Part shown: piece by piece, positions 1 through 7,627 of the stretch | Position numbering within the stretch: the stretch's first letter is position 1 | Layout of the letters: each line of letters opens with the position of its first letter | Assembly (NCBI GenBank): GCA_028818795.1 | Contig: JAPPND010000170.1 | Location: forward strand, 1-44,516 | Direction: 5' to 3' | Length of the DNA: 44,516 nucleotides | Source of the DNA: Gammaproteobacteria bacterium | GTDB taxonomy: Bacteria; Pseudomonadota; Gammaproteobacteria; Pseudomonadales; Azotimanducaceae | Translations under genes and position numbers: made by a program | Notes under the pieces: model-generated | Seen by the model: the letters and a program-made list of their open reading frames with translations, nothing else | Database searches by the model: none | Told to the model about the DNA's origin: nothing

Positions 1-1
1 G

Positions 2-70
2 ACCGCGTCGCGATCGGTCGATTTCACCCTCACTTTCTTATTGGACAGCGGGGAAGGTGACGACCGATGA
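2..70 (+). CDS. possible 3' end of an upstream gene (partial)
   Basis: An open frame enters from the left edge and ends at a TGA that overlaps the ATG of the next gene in an ATGA arrangement, typical of translationally coupled partners. Only about 22 codons are visible (ending DSGEGDDR), too few to identify a family. The case rests on the overlap alone; it could be chance. Confidence 0.25.
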   Translation, partial: TASRSVDFTLTFLLDSGEGDDR

Positions 71-417
71 ACGTCAACCCGACGAGGCATGCCCGAAAGC
101 GAATGTGCCAGCGTGGCTTCCACACGGGCGATATCGATATCATCGTGGAACTCGGTACGGTCGTACGACCGGGGCTGCACGTGCTGAGGAACCGCGACGC
201 GTACACCGCGATTCGGGAGTGCAAGCACCGCATCCAGACCCTTGAGCGCGTACGCGGAAGCGCGGTAGTGGTCGAGGACGGAGCGTTGATTACCTGCTTC
301 CACATAGCGGGTGCCCCCGGTCGAAGGGCTCTGCGAGGGCGACCTAGGCGGAGCCGCCAACAAGATCATGCTGGGGCCGATGAATGTCTTGTGCGCTCGG
401 CACGCGGGGACCAATAA
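67..417 (+). CDS. DUF4258-like small protein
   Basis: A 116-residue protein starts at an ATG preceded by GGAAGGTGA. The first ~80 residues fit the DUF4258 pattern: an initial TRHARKRMCQRGF segment (His-Ala-x-x-Arg-Met-x-x-Arg-Gly), an acidic helix (DIDIIVELG) and a closing strand with ALITCFHIAG. DUF4258 proteins are small, often sit near toxin-antitoxin or DNA-uptake genes, and have no settled biochemical function. The tail after about residue 83 is Arg-rich and unlike the family, so the native C-terminus may have been shorter and the present one a read-through after an indel. The ATGA overlap with an upstream frame suggests a two-gene unit cut by the window edge. Confidence 0.55.
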   Translation: MNVNPTRHARKRMCQRGFHTGDIDIIVELGTVVRPGLHVLRNRDAYTAIRECKHRIQTLERVRGSAVVVEDGALITCFHIAGAPGRRALRGRPRRSRQQDHAGADECLVRSARGDQ

Positions 418-986
418 GGTGCAGCGGATTCGCACAGGCATAGCGTGCATGGGCGAGACAGCAGCCTTTCGCATCGCAGAGATTGCGATCGTCTGTACCG
501 CAATGGGAGCGCAGCCAGTCCTTTGCGACCAAGCGCCAGTCACTCCGCCCAACGGCGGAAGGTACGTCGGAGCTTCCGTTTCCGTCCAGAGCGACACTGT
601 AAGAGAGCGCTATCGTGACACCTTGGCCTTGGATGTCCGCGGCTTCGGCGATGTCTACGATTGGGTCACACGGACTGGATGTCGCAACCTCTTGCCGGAC
701 GTCCCTTAGTGCCCACAGGCACGCACCGGCTCTTGCGCTGACGAAGGGTCCGCAAGCAGATGGCACGTTGCTACCGCGACGTGCCAGTACAACTTTGATC
801 GCAGGCTGCGCTGTCTTCCACGTCGAATTGCTATGCCGACGAGAGCCACCGGTTGGGCGCCTCGCCAAACCGTTGCAATACCCGTCCAGTCCGGCGGCCG
901 CCACTGTGACTCTGGGAAGTACGTACCGGTTGACGGCGATTCGCCAATTTCGCGCAGGGCTGTCCGTACGCCGCGTTCCCGGAAAC
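418..986. other. stretch with no convincing gene
   Basis: About 570 bases between the DUF4258-like gene and the end of the SnoaL-like gene. Open frames exist on both strands (for example 344-904 minus and 311-709 plus), but none has a recognisable domain, a good ribosome site or a believable composition. No RNA gene or repeat was recognised. Confidence 0.5.
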
Positions 987-1406
987 CTACGCCGGTCGGA
1001 TTTGTACGTCAGCCCCCATACGGCGAAATCCCGTCAGCGCGTCGCTGATCACCTCGTAGTCGACCAGCATCCCGTCCCGAAGCCGGAAGATGCTCGCCAC
1101 GCGGACTGTGAGCTTGCCGCCAAGCGGCGGCACACCGTACATGTCGGTCGAGTGGGTTGCCCGCCAGGTCCAGATGCCGACCACTTCGTCCTCGGAAGCA
1201 ATGATCCGCTCGACCGTCAACTCGACGTCCCGGTTGCGCTCGCGGAAGCTCTTGACGTGGGCGGCGAGTCCGGCGCGGCCTGGGATCGTCTGCGTGTGGT
1301 CCACCATATCCTCGGCGGCCAGTTCGTCGATGAGTTCGAGCTTGCCTTGGGCGACGACCTCCGTGAGGTAGCGACGCATTACCGCTTCGCTGCGTTGTTC
1401 GGACAC
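987..1406 (-). CDS. SnoaL-like (polyketide cyclase / NTF2-fold) protein
   Basis: A 139-residue protein of the SnoaL/ester-cyclase type: an N-terminal helix (RRYLTEVVAQGKLELIDEL), the VDHTQTIPGRAGL segment, and the strands VGIWTWRATHS and VASIFRLRDGMLVDYEVISD that build the cone-shaped NTF2 fold. The substrate cannot be predicted because the family includes cyclases, dehydratases and non-catalytic binding proteins. The start is a GTG with AGGAG seven bases upstream; the nearby ATG is in another frame. It is the last gene of a minus-strand run after the TonB receptor and the ankyrin protein, 15 bases downstream of the latter, so it is probably co-transcribed with them. Confidence 0.8.
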   Translation of the reverse strand: MSEQRSEAVMRRYLTEVVAQGKLELIDELAAEDMVDHTQTIPGRAGLAAHVKSFRERNRDVELTVERIIASEDEVVGIWTWRATHSTDMYGVPPLGGKLTVRVASIFRLRDGMLVDYEVISDALTGFRRMGADVQIRPA

Positions 1407-1421
1407 ATTCGTTCTCCTTCG

Positions 1422-2399
1422 TCAGGCCCGTCGTCGTCGGAGTATTTGGGCTGCCTCGGTGGCGCCGCTGTATTCCGCCCAGCCGAGTGCATCGCCGCCG
1501 TGAGCGCCGTCGATGATCGTGGGGTCCGCGCCTCGGTCGAGCAGCAACGTGAGGCACCCGACGGCACCGTTCTGTGCGGCGAGGTGCATGGCGACCGCCG
1601 AGACGCCGTGACCCTCGCCGCCCCAGTCGTGGCGAAGATCCGGGTCAGCGCCGTGATCCAAGAGCCACCGTGCGGCGTCGACCTTGTCGGCGTAGCACGC
1701 CCAGAGCAGCGGCGTGCCGCGGAACGCGCTGGCGTTGACGTCGCCGCCGAGGTCGACGAGTGCGGCCATCGATTCGCACTGGTTGTTGCGTGACGCCCAG
1801 GACAGGGCCTCGTCGAGCACCTCCTGGCGGTCTTTTGTCCGCTCCCAGGCGGGGAAGAACACCGGGGCGTAGAAATCGAGGCCTTCGTAGGCTTGGGGCG
1901 TGAGACTGTCGCCGTCGACGAACCGACCGAGGTCGGCGCCCAATGCCGCGGCGGCACGGAGGTTGTCCGGATAGACCGGGCTCAGGACTTCGGCCATGTA
2001 GGCCTTGGCGTAGAACAGCGCATAGGACAGCGCCGATCCCCCCGCCTTGCCGTAGGCCTCCGCATCGACACGAGCGCCTGCCTTGACGAGCCGGGCGCCG
2101 AGGTCCGTATGGCCGGCCATGCCGGCGCTGTGCAGCGGAGTCCAGCCATCGTTGTCGGCGGCCGACGGGTCTGCTCCCGCCGCGAGGATCGCCTCGACGA
2201 CCGCATGTTGTTCGGGCGAACCGGGGTCGAGGGGAATGGCGATGTCGCCGGTGGCCGCCCGGCAGGCGTGGTCGAGCAGGCCCCGGCCGTCGCCGTCCGT
2301 ATCCTTCAACACGCTGGGCGAGTTGGACAGGAACGCCCGCAACGCTTCCAGATTGCCGTCGCGCGCCGCCTTGACGGCTTGTTCTAGAACCTCGGTCAT
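1422..2399 (-). CDS. ankyrin-repeat protein
   Basis: A 325-residue protein with clear ankyrin signatures: AAGADPSAADNDGWTPLHSA near residue 95, LVKAGARVDAEA, VDLGGDVNASAFRGTPLLWA near residue 215, LLDHGADPDLRHD, and AMHLAAQNG...LLLDRGADPTIIDGA near the C-terminus. These TPLH and GADP helices form protein-binding surfaces. There is no signal peptide or transmembrane segment, so it is probably cytoplasmic. The ATG lies two bases after the TonB-receptor stop, which implies one mRNA and possibly coupled translation. Ankyrin proteins are common in host-associated bacteria but are not diagnostic of a symbiotic life. Confidence 0.85.
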   Translation of the reverse strand: MTEVLEQAVKAARDGNLEALRAFLSNSPSVLKDTDGDGRGLLDHACRAATGDIAIPLDPGSPEQHAVVEAILAAGADPSAADNDGWTPLHSAGMAGHTDLGARLVKAGARVDAEAYGKAGGSALSYALFYAKAYMAEVLSPVYPDNLRAAAALGADLGRFVDGDSLTPQAYEGLDFYAPVFFPAWERTKDRQEVLDEALSWASRNNQCESMAALVDLGGDVNASAFRGTPLLWACYADKVDAARWLLDHGADPDLRHDWGGEGHGVSAVAMHLAAQNGAVGCLTLLLDRGADPTIIDGAHGGDALGWAEYSGATEAAQILRRRRA

Positions 2400-2401
2400 G
2401 C

Positions 2402-4953
2402 TTACTCCCCGAATTCGAAACTCACGCGCAGGTAGGCAAACCGACCGGCGATCCCGAAGGGCGTGTCGACCGGATAACGAACACCCCAGAGGATGTTCGA
2501 CAGGTGGGTCTTGGCGAGTTCGGTGGGTAGTTCGTCGAACACGTTGTTGATACCTAGCGACCAGTCTGCCCTGCCGAATGAGGACCGGGCTTCAAGGTCG
2601 ACTGTACTCGCCGCTTCGATTGTGACCGTACCCGTGTCGACGGGGTTTTGGGTGGTTTCGCCGTAGTAGTTCACGCGGCCCAGCAGGCCCAGGCCACCGC
2701 GTTCCCATTCGGCGGTCACGTTGGCCTGTTGCTTGGGCTGGCCTTCCACCAGCAGTTGCGCCGCCCAACCGCCGTAGTAGTCGTCGAAAGTCAGGCTCGC
2801 CGGGGCACCCGCAGGCTTTCGCCGGCCGGTGATCTCCGTTTCGTTGGAATGCGCGTTGGCGGAGAGCCAAAGCAGCCCATCGGCCAACATCGTCCGCCAG
2901 CGGGCCCGGACGTCGACGCCTTGGGTCTCGGTGTCCACGCCGTTGAGAAAGAGGGCCGCCGTGGCCACGCCCGCCGCGTCGCAGGCGTCGATGCCGGTGC
3001 AGCCGATGCCCTTGGAACGGACGATCCGGCTGTCGATATCGGTGCGGTAGGCGTCTACGGTGAGATCGAAGTCGCCGTTCGCGTACACGAGCCCCCCGCT
3101 TAGGTTGCGGAAGTCTCGTGGTCCAGCGAGTCCACGCCGAACGCCCGGGCCACGGGGTGGCCCTCGTTGGCCGAGAACACCGTCGTGAGGCCGGTTTCGC
3201 TGCCGACGAACAGGATGGAATTGAAGCGGCGTTGGGAAAGGCTCGGCGCGCGGAAGCCGCTGGACGCTGCGCCGCGCAGCGCGAACCGATCATTGATCGG
3301 AAGCCGCGCCGTCGCCTTGCCTGTTGCGTTACCCCCGGCGTCGCTGTAGTTCTCGAAGCGTAGCGCTGCCGAGACTTCGAGGTTCCCGATGGGCTGGAAC
3401 TCGACCTCGAGATGGGCGGACTGGCTGTTGCGGTCGTCGTCGCTCAACTCGGCGTTGGTCGGACTGTAACCGGGATAGCCCTGGAATCCGCAGGCCGCGA
3501 CTACCCCGTCGAGCGGGTTGCCGTCGGGTCCCACGGCGTAGGCGCCGTAGTCGCTGACGTGGGGCAGGCCGCACGACCAAGCGGCCGTGTCGCCGGCGTT
3601 TTGTCGATAGGTCTCGGCGCGGTGCTCGAATCCGGCAGCGACGGCGCGAACCGATGCGCCGTCGACCTCGCGCTGGATGTCCACGTTGAAGGAGAGTTGG
3701 CTGAACTGGATGCTGCCGCTCTTGCCGGCGAGCGGACCGGCGTTGGCGATGATGTCCGCGATGCCCGTACCGGGATTGTCGGCGACGTACTGCGCGCCGA
3801 TGGAGGCGTTGATGGTGTTGGCGGCGCTGAACGCGAACTCGTTGGCGCCGTAGGCCAGGCTCACGTCGAGATCCCAGCCTGTCACGTCGAGGCGCATGCC
3901 GCCAGCGATGGAGAGGTCCGCGATGTCCGACTCCTCGTAGGGCAGGAAGCCGTCGGGGTAGACCGGATGCGTATTGCGTTCGTGGAAGTTGATGAAGTTG
4001 GGCACCACGAAGTCCCAAGTCGCATCGCCGGATTCGAGGCCTTCCCAGTAGTTGTAGGGGAATCGGTACGCCCCGCTAGAACTCGCCTTGCGGTTCGAGA
4101 GGCCGCCGAATGCGTAGATTTCGCCGTTGTCACCCACGGGAACCCCGGCGTTGAAGAACAGCGTGGCGAGATCGTGCCTAGGAGCGCTGTCGACGATGAG
4201 TTCGTCCTGGAAGTCGGGGTCGTTGCCGCCGTTGCCGCCGTTGCGCCGCAGGGCTTCCTCGTCGTGCCACTCGCCCGTGACGTTCAGGAATCCACCGGCG
4301 CCGAGAGAGACGCCGCCGTTGAACGAAAGATTGATGCGTTCGCCGCCGCCGTCGCCGGCACCGGTCAGGTAGGCGGTGATCTGGCCGCCGGTGTTCTCGC
4401 GGAGCACGAGGTTGATGACGCCGGCGATCGCATCCGAACCGTATTGTGCGGCGGCGCCGTCGCGCAGAACCTCGACCCGGGCCAGCGCTGCCGACGGAAT
4501 GGCGCGGAGGTCGGTGCCGCCGCTGCCCCAGCCGATTACGCCGTCGAGCACACGCACCCAGGCCATGCCGTGCCGGCGCTTGCCGTTTACCAGCACCAGG
4601 GTCTGGTCCGGACTCAACCCGCGCAATGTCGCCGGGTTGAACGATCCGCCGTCTCCCACGGAAGTACGCGAGTAGTTCAGCGACGGCGCGAGCTTGGTCA
4701 AGGCGGCGGCCAGGTCCACCTCGCCGACCCGTTCCAGGTCGGTATCGGGGTAGAGATCCACCGGAACCGGCAGTTCGTGGGCTTCGACCTCGATGCGGGC
4801 GCGGCTGCCGATCACGACCACTTCCTCGAGCCGCCCTTCGTCCGCGGTTTCCGGTTCAGCCTCTGCTGCCGTCGCGGGTACAGCCAGCGCGAACAAACCG
4901 GCGAGAGCGCCCCATAGCCGGGCCGGCCGCGTCCGAAGGACGCGCCTTCGCAT
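2402..4953 (-). pseudogene. TonB-dependent outer-membrane receptor, split by a one-base frameshift
   Basis: Two adjoining frames together encode one TonB-dependent receptor of roughly 850 residues. The upstream frame carries a signal peptide (ARLWGALAGLFALAVPATAAEA), a TonB-box-like EEVVVIGSRA, and a plug domain (LRGLSPDQTLVLVNGKRRHG, VEVLRDGAAAQYGSDAIAGVINLVL), then much of the barrel, ending SLDHETSAT-stop at 3100. The downstream frame resumes as NLSGGLVYANGDFDLTVDAY and runs to the barrel C-terminus with NNVFDELP and a final aromatic strand (LRVSFEFGE). One missing base near 3103-3110 explains the break. The start is placed at the ATG at 4953, directly before the signal peptide; the frame is open up to 5121, but that stretch is low-complexity and contains a palindrome. 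Substrate unknown. If the indel is a sequencing error, the gene is intact. Confidence 0.85.
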
Positions 4954-5022
4954 TCGCTGTGCGCTGTAACGCACCGCTTGCGGCGCGCCGCCTCCGCCTC
5001 CGGCCCAGCCACACCGACCTCC

Positions 5023-5089
5023 CATGAAATAAACGCCACGGTCGTTCCCGCTCGTCCGAGCGGGCGCTCCCTTTGGCGTTTGTTTCATG
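5023..5089. repeat. nested palindrome upstream of the TonB receptor
   Basis: Outer arms CATGAAATAAACGCCA (5023-5038) and TGGCGTTTGTTTCATG (5074-5089) are inverted repeats of 16 bases with one mismatch, which would be a U-G pair in plus-strand RNA. Inside is a perfect 8-bp stem, CCCGCTCG / CGAGCGGG (5047-5054 and 5057-5064), with a 2-base loop. The structure lies 70 bases upstream of the chosen receptor start. It could be a leader-RNA structure, a cruciform, or a small palindromic mobile element. Confidence 0.8.
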
Positions 5090-5263
5090 CCAGGGGAACC
5101 GAACGTTCGAATGATGCGCATGTCATTCCCCTACCGTATTTTTCATAGGCTCATTATGCGCCCGTAGACGGGACCCGGCACGTCCCTGCGGGTGGCATTG
5201 CTCCGTGGAAGGGGCACGCGACATGGCCTACACTGGCGTTGATGTCAGGACGACGCGGGCGGC

Positions 5264-5470
5264 ATGCGGAATCGTATTGAGAAAGCGCGAGTTGTTGTGC
5301 AAGCGCAGCGTGATCCGGTCGTCGAAGCGTACAAGCGGGACGTCGATCGCTCCCTGTTGCGGGAGAACCTTCGCCGGAGTCCGACGGAACGCGTAGCCAA
5401 CCTTGCCGCCTTGCAACGGTTGGCAAAGGAAGCGCGGCGGGCGGGCCGGTTCCGGAACCAACCGCATTGA
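5264..5470 (+). CDS. small protein paired with a nucleotidyltransferase
   Basis: A 68-residue, helical, charged protein with the core VDRSLLRENLRRSPTERV followed by ALQRLAKEARRAG. Small proteins of this pattern are commonly encoded directly before MNT/AbiEii-like nucleotidyltransferase genes. Its stop overlaps the TTG start of the transferase (TTGA), so translation is probably coupled. The role may be that of a partner or antitoxin, but this is inferred from position only. No DNA-binding helix-turn-helix is evident. Confidence 0.65.
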   Translation: MRNRIEKARVVVQAQRDPVVEAYKRDVDRSLLRENLRRSPTERVANLAALQRLAKEARRAGRFRNQPH

Positions 5471-5976
5471 CCGACTTCGAGACCGTTGTCCACACGCTCG
5501 GTGATGCCGGCGTCGACTTCGTGATCGTGGGTGGCCTTGCCGCGAGCATCCACGGCTCGGCGCGACTGACCCAGGATGTCGACTTCGTCTATGCACGAGC
5601 GCGGAGCAACATCGCGCGTCTCGTCGCTGCTCTCAAGCCGTATGAACCGTACCTGCGAGGCGTGCCGCGGGGGCTGCCCTTCGATTGGAGCGAGGAGACG
5701 CTGGAACGCGGGCTCAACTTCACGCTGACGACGTCGGTCGGCGACATCGACTTGCTTGGCGAGATCATTGGTGGCGGTCGGTTCGAGGATCTTCTCCCCC
5801 ATTGTGTGGTGGTCGAGCTCTTCGGCTATCGGTGCCGGTGTCTCGACCTGCCCGGGTTGATACGCACCAAACGGGCTGCCGGCCGCCCCAAGGATCTCGA
5901 TGTGATCGCGGAGCTCGAAGCGCTCCTCGAAGAACGCGAAACCGGCGCAGAGCCTGAAACGACCGATAAGCGTTGA
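5467..5976 (+). CDS. MNT/AbiEii-type nucleotidyltransferase
   Basis: A 169-residue protein with the minimal nucleotidyltransferase fold: DFVIVGGLAASIHGSARLTQDVDFVYA carries the Gly-Gly and the Asp-x-Asp metal-binding pair (DVD), and SVGDIDLLGEI supplies the third acidic strand. The C-terminal RTKRAAGRPKDLDVIAELEAL is characteristic of the group. Relatives include AbiEii-like toxins that transfer nucleotides to RNA or protein, and uncharacterised enzymes. The start is a TTG overlapping the previous stop; no in-frame ATG precedes the first conserved residues. With the preceding small gene it forms a two-gene cassette that may be a toxin-antitoxin pair, though no function can be proved from sequence. 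The gene tail faces the 3' end of the neighbouring CoA-transferase. Confidence 0.8.
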   Translation: MTDFETVVHTLGDAGVDFVIVGGLAASIHGSARLTQDVDFVYARARSNIARLVAALKPYEPYLRGVPRGLPFDWSEETLERGLNFTLTTSVGDIDLLGEIIGGGRFEDLLPHCVVVELFGYRCRCLDLPGLIRTKRAAGRPKDLDVIAELEALLEERETGAEPETTDKR

Positions 5977-5988
5977 TGCCGTCGGCGG

Positions 5989-7194
5989 TCAGATAACCCC
6001 GGCATCCGCCATCGCGCGAATCGCCTCCGCGTCGTAGCCGAGCTCGGCGAGAATCTCCCTCGAGTGTTCCCCGAGGCGCGGCGCGCGCATCGCCGCTACC
6101 GGCGGGACGCTCGTGCCCTTCACGGGATGGGTCAGGACCCAGGGCAGTTCGGTTTCGTCGTCCTCGGGCCGGACGGACATGGCGTTGGCAAGGACTTGCT
6201 CGTCGGTGGCGGTCTCCTCGACTACGGAGACCCGGTTGACCGGTACGTCCAGGGAACCGAACGCTTCCAGCCATTCCTCCGAGGTGCGCGTGGCGATGAT
6301 CTCGGCGATCGCGTCGCCTAGGGCGTCACGGTTTTGCCACATGTCCCGGGGCGTCGCGAAGCGTTCGTCGGCGAGGATGTGGGCGGCATCCATGGCCGTG
6401 AACAGGCGCGCCAGGAGTTCTTCGTTGCGCACCATGTTGAGTTGCAGCCAGCGTCCGTCGCTGGCCTCGTAGACCCGCATCATGGCCGATTGCACATGGC
6501 TCGTGCGGTAGTTCTCCATGTCGCCGCCGGCGACTACGGCCCCGGCGATGCCAGACACCGACCACAGGCCGTTGGCGAGCAGCGACGTATGCACCATGCC
6601 GCCTTCCCCGGTCTGCTCGCGCTGCAGCAGGGCGGTCACGATGCCGGCATAGAGGGCAACGCCGGTGGGATGGTCGCCCATGCCGGGCAGTCCCTGGGTG
6701 GGCCTCGTGCCCCGTTCGCGCATCAGGTCCATCAACCCGCTGCGCGCCCAGTAGGCCAACTGATCGAAGCTCTTGCGGTTGCGCTCGGCGCCATGTTCGC
6801 CGTAGGCAGTGAGCGAGGCGTAGATCATCCGGGGGTTTAGGGGTTGCAGATCCTCGTAGGTGAGTCTCATCGCCTCCCGGGAGTCGTAGGGCTGGTTGGT
6901 GATGAACACGTCACATGTCGCGACCAGCCGCCGCATGACTTCCATGCCGCGTTCGGTCTTGAGGTCGAGGGTCAGGCTGCGCTTGTTGCGGGCGTCCATC
7001 TGCCAGAACCAGCCGTTGCCCCTTTCGTGGGGCGGCTGGACGGGGGATAGCGAACGCAGCATGTCGCCACGTCCCGGGCGCTCGATCTTGATGACGTCTG
7101 CCCCGAAGTCCGCGAGCATCATGGCCGCGGCGGGTGCGGCGATCACGCTGGCGGCATCGACGACCTTAAGGCCGTCGAACACATGCTCCGGCAT
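5989..7194 (-). CDS. family III (CaiB/BaiF) CoA-transferase
   Basis: A 401-residue cytoplasmic enzyme that moves CoA from an acyl-CoA donor to a carboxylic acid. The N-terminal FDGLKVVDAASVIAAPAAAMMLADFGADVIKIERP motif is typical, as are NKRSLTLDLKTERG and the C-terminal APRLGEHSREILAELGY. The catalytic Asp is present in GMGDHPTGVALYAG (about residue 172), followed by LLQREQTGEGGMV. Substrate unknown. The ATG directly abuts the stop of the upstream VOC gene (TGAATG), so the two are probably translated together. It ends convergent with the nucleotidyltransferase. Confidence 0.92.
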   Translation of the reverse strand: MPEHVFDGLKVVDAASVIAAPAAAMMLADFGADVIKIERPGRGDMLRSLSPVQPPHERGNGWFWQMDARNKRSLTLDLKTERGMEVMRRLVATCDVFITNQPYDSREAMRLTYEDLQPLNPRMIYASLTAYGEHGAERNRKSFDQLAYWARSGLMDLMRERGTRPTQGLPGMGDHPTGVALYAGIVTALLQREQTGEGGMVHTSLLANGLWSVSGIAGAVVAGGDMENYRTSHVQSAMMRVYEASDGRWLQLNMVRNEELLARLFTAMDAAHILADERFATPRDMWQNRDALGDAIAEIIATRTSEEWLEAFGSLDVPVNRVSVVEETATDEQVLANAMSVRPEDDETELPWVLTHPVKGTSVPPVAAMRAPRLGEHSREILAELGYDAEAIRAMADAGVI

Positions 7195-7569
7195 TCAGAC
7201 GACGCCGGCGACGTGGGACGAGTTGATCGGTATCGAATACCCGGACGGACCCTTGACGGAGAACGAGTCGTGGATGTTGCCGCGTTCGATGGTGGTTGCC
7301 TCGGCACCGTCCTCGACGAAGCGTCGGTGCGCTTCGTCGATGTCGTCCACCATCAGGTCGAAGGGTACGCGTTCGCCTTCGGGAATCGCCGCCTCGGCCT
7401 CGTTGAGGATGAGATGCGTGCCGCCCCGGAGTTCCAGGATGGCGAAGTTGTCCCGTTCGAGGATTCCCCGCATGCCGTGCCGGACGAAGAAACTGTAGGC
7501 GGACGGGACGTCTTCGACGCCCAGTCGCATGTGGCCGATCGCGAATACGGGCCGTTGGTCTTCAGCCAT
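7195..7569 (-). CDS. VOC-superfamily (glyoxalase-like) protein
   Basis: A 124-residue single-domain protein beginning MAEDQRPVFAIGHMRLGVEDVPSAYSFFVRHG, with GGTHLILNEAEA in the middle and FDLMVDDIDEAHRRFVEDGAEAT, SFSVKGPSGYSIPINSSHVAG in the second half, the paired beta-alpha-beta-beta-beta units of the VOC fold. His, Glu and His residues that could bind metal are present, but the reaction is not predictable: the fold covers lyases, dioxygenases, epimerases and binding proteins. The ATG at 7569 is preferred over an upstream in-frame ATG at 7638 because domain homology starts here. It abuts the CoA-transferase start, suggesting a shared substrate or pathway. Confidence 0.8.
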   Translation of the reverse strand: MAEDQRPVFAIGHMRLGVEDVPSAYSFFVRHGMRGILERDNFAILELRGGTHLILNEAEAAIPEGERVPFDLMVDDIDEAHRRFVEDGAEATTIERGNIHDSFSVKGPSGYSIPINSSHVAGVV

Positions 7570-7627
7570 TGTTAGTCTCCGATTGCTGCAGGCACAGCGG
7601 AAATGATACGAAAAAACGCTGCATCGA

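Noticed and set aside
615-1793. 392-codon plus-strand frame opposite the SnoaL-like and ankyrin genes
   Set aside because: It is a mirror of the minus-strand operon, which has ankyrin motifs and ribosome sites.
3412-4917. 501-codon plus-strand open frame opposite the TonB receptor
   Set aside because: It is antisense to clear plug and barrel motifs and consists of Val/Gly/Ala/Glu-rich filler typical of high-GC shadows.
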